A stretch of DNA of 64,000 nt from Candidatus Nitrosocosmicus arcticus (GTDB lineage: Archaea; Thermoproteota; Nitrososphaeria; Nitrososphaerales; Nitrososphaeraceae). Location of the stretch: the NCBI RefSeq assembly GCF_007826885.1, contig NZ_ML675591.1, positions 21,231 through 85,230 on the forward strand, given 5' to 3'. A model generated the notes under the pieces. That model was not told the DNA's origin. It did not search any database and worked only from the letters and a program-made list of their open reading frames with translations. The first letter of the stretch is position 1. Every line of letters starts with the position of its first letter. Made by a program: the position numbers and the translations under genes. Positions 26,200 through 33,710 of the stretch are shown here, in pieces.

Positions 26200-26421
26200 A
26201 TGAGTTGTAACGGTATATGCGTTAGATATAAAGCAAAAAGGAATCATGAGGTGCCATCTAGGTATAAGGAAGGACAGAAAAGATGTAGCACTTGTGAGAT
26301 ATTTATAAAATGGGACAACAATGCCTATTGTCCCTGTTGTAATTATAAATTAAGAACTAGGTCATTTCGCGGTTGGGAAATGAGGAAAAGGTATAGAGAA
26401 GAGACCATTAAGCGGTATTAA
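26200..26421 (+). CDS. Zinc-ribbon protein of thaumarchaeal type
   Basis: A 73-residue basic protein: SCNGICVRYKAKR at the start, RCSTCEIFIKWDNNAYCPCC in the middle, then YKLRTRSFRG and a basic tail. Four Cys in CxxC-x12-CxxC form one zinc site, plus two Cys near the N-terminus. Similar small proteins recur in thaumarchaeal genomes (from memory, no search run) and may bind nucleic acid. ATG start; intact, unlike its neighbours on both sides. Confidence 0.7.
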   Translation: MSCNGICVRYKAKRNHEVPSRYKEGQKRCSTCEIFIKWDNNAYCPCCNYKLRTRSFRGWEMRKRYREETIKRY

Positions 26422-26430
26422 TCATTCACC

Positions 26431-26472
26431 ACTCTATATTCGGTGGGCTTCGAATCCATGAGGTATATGGGA
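26431..26472 (+). repeat. tRNA-end-like scar, copy 15 (degenerate)
   Basis: TATTCGGTGGGCTTCGAATCC followed by ATGAGGTATATGGG resembles a core joined to a T-arm-like stretch (reverse reading GGATTCGAAGCCCACCGAA). It differs from the other copies and may derive from a different tRNA end. It is a weak call. Confidence 0.4.
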
Positions 26473-26565
26473 TCTCTTACTTTTATTTATGATTTTACTA
26501 ATCTAAAATTTATCAATTTGATTTGGAATTATTTTTTAAAAAATTCTCATATTTTTTCAATACCT

Positions 26566-27054
26566 CTAATTGCTTTTCTCTGCGCGGAATTTTTTTGCGT
26601 AATTGTTTAACTTATTCAACGCATCCTCTAGTGAAATCCATTCTTTTTTCATCAGGTATGCAGTAACTAAAACACCCGTCCTTCCTCTTCATGCATTACA
26701 ATGAATAAGGACTGGTTTTTCATTTTCGACATGCTTGTCTATATAGTCAGTTGTTTTTACCAAGACTTCTAGGTTTGGCGCATCATGGTCTTCTACTTTT
26801 ATGTGGAGGCAGTCTACAACTATTTTCTTGTCATGACCCTCCGTTTTCTTCGTTTCAAAATATTTTGAAGGTAATAGTGTTTCTCTTATAGTGACTATAC
26901 TTCTAATACCTTGATCCAATGTCCATTCAAATTCTCTATGAGTTTTTAAGAGTCCAGAGCCAGCCAGTTTATTAGGGATAACCCAATTAAAATTAGATGG
27001 TTTACGTAAGAGTCTTCCATAAAACCATCTGTATATGTCACCAATGAGAGCCAT
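26566..27054 (-). pseudogene. Dual-specificity phosphatase with stop in the active site
   Basis: The reading frame is 162 codons if one TGA (26689-26691) is read through. The first 121 residues match a DSP/PTP-like fold (NKLAGSGLLKTHREFEWTLD, then PVLIHCNA). The catalytic P-loop HCNA-stop-RGRTG would be HCNAGRGRTG with GGA in place of TGA, and the frame continues normally (VLVTAYLMKKEWISLEDALN) to TAG. Without readthrough the product lacks the phosphate-binding Arg and is inactive. A single nonsense change or a sequencing error is likely. Confidence 0.7.
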
Positions 27055-27118
27055 GTGGATTCATTTCTTATGGAATTGTAAATATATAATAATACTTTTG
27101 ATTGCCTTCCGGGTACAT

Positions 27119-28290
27119 TCATTTAATAAAGTAAAACCCAAGAGCTATTGCAATAAAAAAGCCTACGAGTATCACCCCCTGAAACCAATTCCCTCTTCCG
27201 CCATTAGTTATAAAATACACTAAAAATATTGAAGCAAACATGGTAATTAATTCAAACGGGGTAAAAATTAACGGAAATGATACTCCCATTACCATTGCAG
27301 CAACAATGATAACGGGTAACACAAATAATGCAATCTGAGAAGCGGAACTGACAGCGATTCCTAGAGCCAAATCCAATTTTCCTTTTTTGCCATCATCATA
27401 GAAGTGATTTTTTCAGGGACATTTCCTACAATACCAATTACAATAGCGCCCACAAATAACACTCCTAGATTAAGATTAGTAATGGTCTCTTCCACAGTAC
27501 TGACTAGTATTTCACTTATTATTGCAAATCCTATCATACTTATGGCTAGGATACCAATTGCTTTCTTCTTGCTCCATATATGTGGATTATCCGTTTTTTC
27601 AGTAGTCGGAATCGCATCATTTGAATTAGGCTTTGACATCAGATCTGTTTCATTGGTAGAGGCTAAAAAGAGGTCTTTGTGTGTCCTAAATGTAAAAAAC
27701 AAGCTTAATACATACACAGATAAAAGTAATATTGCAAAAGAGTTACTTAGAATCATAACCATAAAATTTGTTGAATCCATTTGATTTTCTGTACTAGCTT
27801 CTGTGACTGTTAAATTTCCTAAAATCAATATAGTTGGAATCGAAAGAATGGTAATGGCTATGAGTAACAGCGTAATATGAAATACAATATTTTTTCTATT
27901 GAAAATTTGCTCTCTAAACTTTAACCCGCCCACAATCAAACTCAAGCCAAAGACCAACAATAATTGGCCTAAGATGGACCCAACTAAATTTGCCCTAACT
28001 AAGTCGAATAAACCCGCTTGAAAGGCTACTATCGATAATATTATCTCTGGAGTATTTGAGAATGTGACATTGATTAAGGAACCTCCCGTATTCCCGTAAT
28101 GCTCCGCCAGGTGCTCTGTAGTGTCTCCTACTAATTTGGCCAATGGAATTAAGGCTAGCACTGATAGTACAAACAATACTATGTTGTCGATAGAGAAGAA
28201 AACATCCAAAATAATTACAATTGGTACGAAAACTAAGAGGATGTAGAATACATTGGATATGTTAAAGAGATTATTTAATCGACTAGACAA
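27119..28290 (-). pseudogene. Ca2+/cation antiporter (CaCA family), frameshifted
   Basis: Two overlapping frames together give about 390 residues. The first 309 residues (28290 to 27361) hold 8 or so membrane helices and the first alpha-repeat (EHYGNTGGSLINVTFSNTPE). The second repeat begins (GIVGNVPEKITSMM) and then shifts frame in a run of six A's near 27382; the remaining 85 residues (MDLALGIAVSSASQIALFVL) complete it. One extra A restores MMMAKKGKLDLALG. The intact enzyme would exchange Ca2+ for H+ or Na+ at the membrane. It may be a pseudogene, a sequencing slip, or a slippage-regulated gene. Confidence 0.7.
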
Positions 28291-28500
28291 TAAATTAAAC
28301 TATTTCAATACCCTAATTGTGGGCATATAAATATATCAAGATTGAATCAAAAGAAATTATTAAAAATATAAAAACATATCTGACAACAACAATTTCTTGT
28401 TGTTAACCTATTTTTCCTGTAGTCTTGCATCCAATCCCCTACTAAAGCTAAAGCAGTTTATTGCCTACATTATTCCTACTTTATTAATTTTGGAATATCT

Positions 28501-28933
28501 ATGTATTTAAAGTATATTATCAAAATCTACCAGGAAACACACTTTCATATTCCTGTTATCCTTTGCTATCCTATTCACATATGCAAACACAGGATCAGTA
28601 TGTGCTCAAAATCAAAACCAATCATCAACGTCCCCTGAAAATCAGACTATGGCTACCATTTCAGATAGTCCTCAAACTATGCTAGCAAATCAGACAACCG
28701 TACCAGCAGAACAGACTACTGTAACTGTTAATCAAACAACTGAACCGATTCAGGATCAATCTCAACTTCAGCCATTAGGAAATCAGACTATAACTCCAGA
28801 AACTGGAAATTTATCAAACATTGAAAATAAGACAATGGTACAAGCTACTGGACCCGCTACCACCGTTATTGCAAATAAGACTACAGTTCCTTTTAATCAA
28901 ACCACTATAGGAACAGGCAACGCGACTAACTGA
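28501..28933 (+). CDS. Secreted Thr/Asn/Gln-rich protein, 5' end disrupted
   Basis: From ATG 28649 the frame gives 94 residues rich in Asn-Gln-Thr-Thr repeats (LANQTTVPAEQTTVTVNQTT). Upstream codons in the same frame (HTFIFLLSFAILFTYANTG, SVCAQNQNQSS) clearly encode a signal peptide, but the frame closes at TAA 28508 with no start codon. ATG 28501 begins one frame away (MYLKYIIK). A one-base frameshift near 28511-28540 probably separates start and signal peptide. Many N-x-T sites suggest a glycosylated surface protein. Its activity is uncertain. Confidence 0.5.
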
Positions 28934-29656
28934 TTCGCAATCAACTTCCCAAGCAAGCAACCATATTTTTTTTATGATTTCTGTTCTTAAATGAATGTAT
29001 TTAATTTCTAATGTATTTATCTGGTGTATGGTATTATGGGCAATAGAAGAACTATAGAGCGAGTTGCTTTAATTGCAACTTGTTAGGTGTATTGGTTAAT
29101 ATTTTTTAATTGGTAACGTTTAGCTCCATGGCAACAACGATTATCAACTACAGGTCAGTGAAAGACATGCACCCATCAACTATGACATAAAAGATCCAAC
29201 TGCCAATAATTTATGATTCCAATAAACAGAAGATCTAATATCTTATACGATTTTTCAGTGTAAGATAAGCCTAGTCACCTAACAACCTTAACCTACTCAT
29301 AACCCACAATCAGAAGAAAAAATAACATGAATTAGGACAGACAGTCTCTTACAAAGTCATTCCTTATGATAGAAAGTTAAGACAATTGTTGTTAGAAGGA
29401 GCAAAAGTAACAAGTCCAGACATCCTTTGTAATAAAGAATAAAACTTGGTTACAAAAAGATAAAACTATCGTACCTTTTTAATTAGAACAATAATCCATG
29501 AAACTAAAAGAAATGGAGGAAAACTCAGGAATATGATTAAAACTCATTTTCTTTCGTTGTAAATGTTTAATGGATGGATTAATAGCAACGGCGATAGATC
29601 TGAAAAACTGAGAGCTGTCTACTACATCTAAAAATTCTAGTACAATGAGAAAGGAA
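28934..29656. other. Gene-poor region with small relics
   Basis: No intact gene. A short plus-strand coding remnant near 29358-29442 (VIPYDRKLRQLLLEGAKVT, SPDILCNKE then stop) has protein-like composition but no start. No repeat core was seen. Confidence 0.4.
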
Positions 29657-29836
29657 TCAATTTGAAGTGGAAATATTACGTATCAGCAGATTTGAGTTAT
29701 TTTGATTTCCCATCAAATCAGGAGTCAAATTATTGAAGATCTTTTCAATTTCATCTTGGGGGATTAGTCCTTGATTTAGATTGACAATTGGTGAGAAAAA
29801 TAGTGAGAAGGCCAAAACAAATATTACATATTTCAT
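29657..29836 (-). CDS. Small secreted peptide
   Basis: A 59-residue ORF starting at ATG 29836. The signal peptide MKYVIFVLAFSLFFSPIVN (residues 1-19) is followed by a polar mature part (QDEIEKIFNNLTPDLMG and an Asn/Ser end). It is too short for the usual gene finders. It is isolated; 29837-30139 upstream shows no gene. The function is unknown. Confidence 0.5.
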   Translation of the reverse strand: MKYVIFVLAFSLFFSPIVNLNQGLIPQDEIEKIFNNLTPDLMGNQNNSNLLIRNISTSN

Positions 29837-30139
29837 AAATAAGGTTTGAAACGATATATTAAATAGATGCTATACAAAAGTTTGATAAAATTGTACTTAA
29901 TAAAACTGACCTGACAATCAAAGAGATAACAATAACAATAATTTTTTATTTAATGAAAAATTCCATAGATATGGAGATTAAAAAAAGACAACTTACATAC
30001 TAAAAAGTTCGGTCTTTAGACGAAAACATAACTTTTGTCATATTAATAATCAGTTAATTAATTAATGGTGAAAATGCTTTTTACTAGTAATAATGAACTC
30101 ATCTATAAAAAAGATTGTTTGCTACTGGTAGTAAACTGA

Positions 30140-30331
30140 TTAAAATAACTTCTGTGAAAAAGAAACGTTTGCAAAATTATACAATGATAAGCATTTTTCT
30201 TCTATAGATTCACCGTCTGCTTTAATAAAATTCAGGAATCTTTGTAACATAACGGGATATTGTCTTTTGACGTCTTTTGATTTTAAGGCATATATGAAAT
30301 TTTTATAGGGTGTAGATTCTATTATCTGCAA
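30140..30331 (-). pseudogene. Tyrosine recombinase N-terminal fragment
   Basis: A 63-residue ORF with TTG start: TPYKNFIYALKSKDVKRQYP, then VMLQRFLNFIKADGESIEEK. This resembles the start of the core-binding domain of thaumarchaeal integrases (a YALKS...KRQYP motif followed by a helical pair). The catalytic domain is missing. It begins 48 bp from repeat copy 16, on the opposite strand to the catalytic fragment at 25801. Confidence 0.55.
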
Positions 30332-30378
30332 CTGTATATATCATGTAGTCCAAAATTACTATATTAGTGTATATATCT

Positions 30379-30419
30379 ACACGGGTTCGGTGGGACGAGT
30401 GTGAAATTTCACACTAGTT
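30379..30419 (+). repeat. tRNA-Lys-end repeat, copy 16, perfect palindrome tail
   Basis: The core CGGGTTCGGTGGGA is an exact 14-nt match to the tRNA end. It is followed after 3 nt by AGTGTGAAATTTCACACT at 30398-30415, a perfect 18-bp palindrome. There is no leader or double core. Confidence 0.85.
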
Positions 30420-30473
30420 CATGGCAATTACTTAAAAAATTTGAAAATTGATTTGTATTTAATTTACAAGACA

Positions 30474-30677
30474 TTAGCCTATCTGAATGGGTTGACCACA
30501 GAACTGACAATAAGTTGCTTCATTATATTCTACAAAATCATTATACGGTTCTAAATTATGCGTTTCGTTGTGTATTAGCATTTTAACCCAAACTCTACCG
30601 CTCATATTGTCAATTCTAAGAACATTGTCATTTATCATGCTCTCCATTCCATCACAACAGCGACCTATGGTTGACAT
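30474..30677 (-). CDS. Small hypothetical protein with C-terminal CxxC
   Basis: A 67-residue protein with ATG start. Two adjacent Cys near the start (IGRCCDGMES) and a terminal CxxC (ATYCQFCGQPIQIG) could form one zinc site. There is no signal peptide and no family was recognised. It ends 55 bp from repeat copy 16. Confidence 0.5.
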   Translation of the reverse strand: MSTIGRCCDGMESMINDNVLRIDNMSGRVWVKMLIHNETHNLEPYNDFVEYNEATYCQFCGQPIQIG

Positions 30678-30868
30678 ACATCATGTTTAACACAGATCCT
30701 AAAATCTTTTAAGATAATCTTGATTTAATTTTTAAAATACTACATCTTTAGCATGACATGGATAACAATTTGAATCAGATACAGATAAAGCGATGTTAAT
30801 GAGTCGGACAGTTTTATGTCGCAGGAGACGCCATTCATTTATAAGAAACTTATTTAAATAATCCATAT

Positions 30869-31249
30869 TTGTCCCGGGAAGAGGAATACAAGACTTGTAA
30901 TATTGATAGAATTGCTAGGAAACATGTTCAACAGGAGCAGGGACATTTATTGATTCATCTCTATAAACAAATGGACTTCAAGGAACTGTCTAAGATAACT
31001 AACATGACAGAACTTCAATTATTAGGCAAGATTACGATATTAGAAGCAGCAGGCTTTATCAAAAGCGTAGAGAGTGAAGTAAAGACGGAAGGGAATATCG
31101 TTGAAATATATAAGAAATATATTATTACGGAAAAAGGAAGAAATGAAATTAGGTATATGAATCTGAGTAATGAGTTGAATCGTCAGAACCAAAAGAAGAA
31201 TAAACCCATTAGAAATCTACTTAGTCTTTTGAATAAGGCCCTTACCTGA
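30869..31249 (+). CDS. Winged-helix DNA-binding protein
   Basis: A 126-residue protein with TTG start. The helix-turn-helix lies near residues 28-60 (MDFKELSKITNMTELQLLGK, ITILEAAGFIKSVES), with a wing and strand to about residue 90 (YKKYIITEKGRNEI). The tail is basic. It is a typical archaeal MarR/PadR-like regulator in build, but the exact family is unclear. Neighbours are a CxxC protein and a hypothetical gene, with no obvious target. Confidence 0.65.
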   Translation: MSREEEYKTCNIDRIARKHVQQEQGHLLIHLYKQMDFKELSKITNMTELQLLGKITILEAAGFIKSVESEVKTEGNIVEIYKKYIITEKGRNEIRYMNLSNELNRQNQKKNKPIRNLLSLLNKALT

Positions 31250-31375
31250 TGCTCGTTTGTTTCTGTCTGTGGTTTGATTATCTCTGATTTTACAGGAATT
31301 ATTAAGTTATTCAAGATTTCAGGTTCTAATTTCTCGTGTGCGAAAAAAGGATTTGTGGAGCTCCTTATTTTCAAA

Positions 31376-31747
31376 TCAGATTCGATTGGTGAACAGATTA
31401 TTAATCCCCAAGATGAATTTAAAGTAAAACTCCGGAGTTTTGAATGATGCTGCTAATACTAGTTCTATTTCTCGATCCTTCCCATCATTATAAAATTCAG
31501 AAAGTTTTGTTATTACTCTTTCATTCTCGGAATCATCCCAAACAGTTGCTTCAGTCTCAACGGCAAATTGTGGATTAAGATTCTTGTAGTAAATATTCAA
31601 CTTATTATAAAAATACGTAGAAATAGGTTGATTTCTAAATATTTCATCATGTCTGTATTTTCTATCCTCGCGAAGTGAAGATTCAAGATGAAGAATGACT
31701 GAATCCACAATTTGCTCAGTAATTAACAAGTATTCAAATAAATTCAT
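31376..31747 (-). CDS. Hypothetical protein
   Basis: A 123-residue cytoplasmic protein of mixed helix and strand (TEQIVDSVILHLESSLRED, VWDDSENERVITKLSEFYND, REIELVLAASFKTPEFYFKF). Its start overlaps the degenerated end of the carboxylase pseudogene at 31734. No family was recognised. Confidence 0.5.
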   Translation of the reverse strand: MNLFEYLLITEQIVDSVILHLESSLREDRKYRHDEIFRNQPISTYFYNKLNIYYKNLNPQFAVETEATVWDDSENERVITKLSEFYNDGKDREIELVLAASFKTPEFYFKFILGINNLFTNRI

Positions 31748-32447
31748 TTATTTCATTCCTTTGATTGATCATAGGATGTGTAAATAAGAGTGAAATACAG
31801 ATTGATGCCTCATAAGATAGGACTCGTAGGACTTGAATTATCAATATAGAGCAGAAATACCTAATTTTAGTATCAATAGGCTTCGAGTTCCAATATGCAA
31901 TTAATAATGAAGACAGACGATATAAACCGAAGTTCCGCAAATTATTTTCAGAAGGTCCAAAACCCGCATTAATTTTAGCAATCACCCCTGATGTTATTGC
32001 ATTCTTGAGAAAAATATCACCATAACCATCCAGGAATGATACATCTTCCTGGATCCTTGCCCCGCCCAATTCAAGAATACCGATAATAAGACATCCTCCC
32101 TTTAGTGCATGTTCCATAACTTTAGAGACTTTTTTTCCAGCCATTTCTTCTAGCGATCCACCCAGAACAGTAAAATCATAAACGCAGATGAACACTTGTC
32201 TACCGCTAATGGTTCCAAAGCCAGTTACCAAACCATCACCATAATATTTTTTTATGTCAGGATCATATCCTCGATGAGTTACAAATCTGTCAATTTCGGT
32301 AAATGTATCGGGATCTAATAAAAGATTTATTCGCTCTCTCGTAGTTAGCTTCCCTTTGGAATGCTGAGATTCAACTTTATCTGGACCTCCACCTGCTTCA
32401 GCACTGTGTTTTCGGTCGTAATATTGTTTTAGTTTTTCCTCACGCAT
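31734..32447 (-). pseudogene. Acyl-CoA carboxylase carboxyltransferase subunit (PccB type), truncated
   Basis: The first 160 or so residues match the N-domain of propionyl/acetyl-CoA carboxylase beta subunits (GKLTTRERINLLLDPDTFTE, FICVYDFTVLGGSLEEMAGK, GGARIQEDVSFLDGYGDIF). After GFGPSENN the sequence loses all similarity and reads random codons to a stop at 237; intact PccB has about 515 residues. The biotin-CoA transfer site in the second half is absent. In these archaea the full enzyme serves the 3-hydroxypropionate/4-hydroxybutyrate cycle, so an intact copy is expected elsewhere. Confidence 0.75.
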
Positions 32448-32558
32448 ATATACTGTTTTTAACGCTAATCAGTGTTAAATATAGATTTTGTTATGAATAA
32501 GTGCGGATTCATTTTAGGAACCATATGTCTTCAATTAGTCCATTCCTCAGAAATAACT

Positions 32559-32780
32559 TTACCATGCGAATTCATAATAAATTGAAATCCAATATGTCGA
32601 ATTTTTTCCAAAGAATTTTGCCATATTAATTAAGGCTTTGATATTCTGATTTTGATAACTTTCGGATGTATTAACGGATCTCAAGTATAAATAAAAATCA
32701 TAGACTAATTTGGAATTATTCTCATTACCTAATAATTGAATATTATTTAGAGTGGTCTCTAATTTTACTGGAATATCCAA
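32559..32780 (-). pseudogene. Tyrosine recombinase fragment beside tRNA-Lys
   Basis: A 73-residue ORF (NNIQLLGNENNSKLVYDFYL, YLRSVNTSESYQNQNIKALI, NMAKFFGKN) resembling the core-binding domain of thaumarchaeal integrases, with a helical pair and the NxxLI...F pattern. It starts 91 bp from the tRNA-Lys 3' end, the usual position of an integrase gene in a tRNA-integrated element. The catalytic half is missing. Confidence 0.55.
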
Positions 32781-32870
32781 GACCTCCTTTCATTACGATT
32801 ATCGGCAATATTCATCGTTCTACGACGAATGTAATAAGGAATAACTAGTATATAGACCCGTATACTATGC

Positions 32871-32958
32871 GGGTTCGGTGGGATTCGGACCCACGACATT
32901 TTAACCTCTTTCGATCTGGTTAAGAGCCAGACGCTCTACCTGGCTGAGCTACGAACCC
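32871..32958 (-). tRNA. tRNA-Lys (CTT) with extra nucleotides in the variable region
   Basis: Read on the minus strand: acceptor GGGTTCG pairs with CGAACCC, D arm GCTC...GAGC, anticodon stem TCTGG/CCAGA with loop CTCTTAA (anticodon CTT), T stem GTGGG/CCCAC with loop TCCGAAT. Between CCAGA and GTGGG are 20 nt instead of the usual 4-5. The excess of about 15 nt contains AAGAGGTTAA, which can pair with the anticodon loop region, so a small non-canonical intron is likely. CCA is not encoded. The 3' end is the apparent integration site of the left-hand region. Confidence 0.9.
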
Positions 32959-33041
32959 TACGTTTAAATGAAATTAGCTGAACACTATTTAAATCAAACT
33001 AAGTAAATTATTGGGATTATTAATAGAATAGATTCAAAAAA

Positions 33042-33641
33042 TTATTGGATTTGTTTGGCTGTAGTTTGTTCTTGATTCTGATTGATGATATCAACAATTG
33101 CCTCAGAAACTGAGCATTTCAACCTCTCTTTCTCTTTTAAGACCTTTCTATAGGCTTCTAGAGTTATATAGACTGGAATTGAGCCGGTTCCTTCCAACAA
33201 TGCTTTAACTCTATACAAGCCATTTTCCATTCCTCTTTCAGCTATTTTCTTTAGCTTAACTTTGTCAAGTAAGCCTCCGAGAGGTCCCATAGGCATATCG
33301 TATTCGACTGTTAATGTTGTCCTTGTTTTTTTCTCCTCTAATTCATCAAAATCAACAGTAATCTGCCAATGCTTAAACGGGCCTTCAATCATTTTTGCAA
33401 CTATTTTTTTATGTGGAATGTAATCAATGGTTTCACAATCCCATTCTAATTTTTTGCCATCAAAATCACCGCTAATTCTAAAAATTGTACCTACTCCAAA
33501 CCCGTTTTTAACTTCTAATGGAATTACGTTTAGACCCATATTTTCTGGAAATTGATCTGCCATATGTTCAGGTCTCGCAAAATAAGTGAAAACTTCGCTC
33601 AACGGAGCAGCAATATCCATACTCTTATTAATGGTAGTCAT
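33042..33641 (-). CDS. SRPBCC-domain protein with C-terminal RHH-like segment
   Basis: A 199-residue protein. Residues about 3-145 form a START/SRPBCC fold (INKSMDIAAPLSEVFTYFAR, WDCETIDYIPHKKIVAKMIE, TTLTVEYDMPMGPLGGLLDK), which makes a cavity for lipids or other hydrophobic ligands. Residues about 155-190 (IPVYITLEAYRKVLKEKERL, SVSEAIVDIINQNQ) look like a ribbon-helix-helix unit. The mix suggests a ligand-binding protein that may also bind DNA. It is the first gene of the conserved half, right after tRNA-Lys. Confidence 0.7.
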   Translation of the reverse strand: MTTINKSMDIAAPLSEVFTYFARPEHMADQFPENMGLNVIPLEVKNGFGVGTIFRISGDFDGKKLEWDCETIDYIPHKKIVAKMIEGPFKHWQITVDFDELEEKKTRTTLTVEYDMPMGPLGGLLDKVKLKKIAERGMENGLYRVKALLEGTGSIPVYITLEAYRKVLKEKERLKCSVSEAIVDIINQNQEQTTAKQIQ

Positions 33642-33710
33642 AAGATAACTTGATAAATAATTAATATGAATTTATAGTTTTTCCTAGCCAAAAATAAAAA
33701 AGGTGAGTTT

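Noticed and set aside
26689..26691. TGA as selenocysteine codon
   Set aside because: The position is normally Gly in the HCxxGxxR loop, the Cys is present two codons before, and selenocysteine systems are not expected in this lineage.
31183..31374. 63-residue minus-strand ORF
   Set aside because: It overlaps the end of the winged-helix gene on the other strand, has no clear start and looks like a shadow frame.
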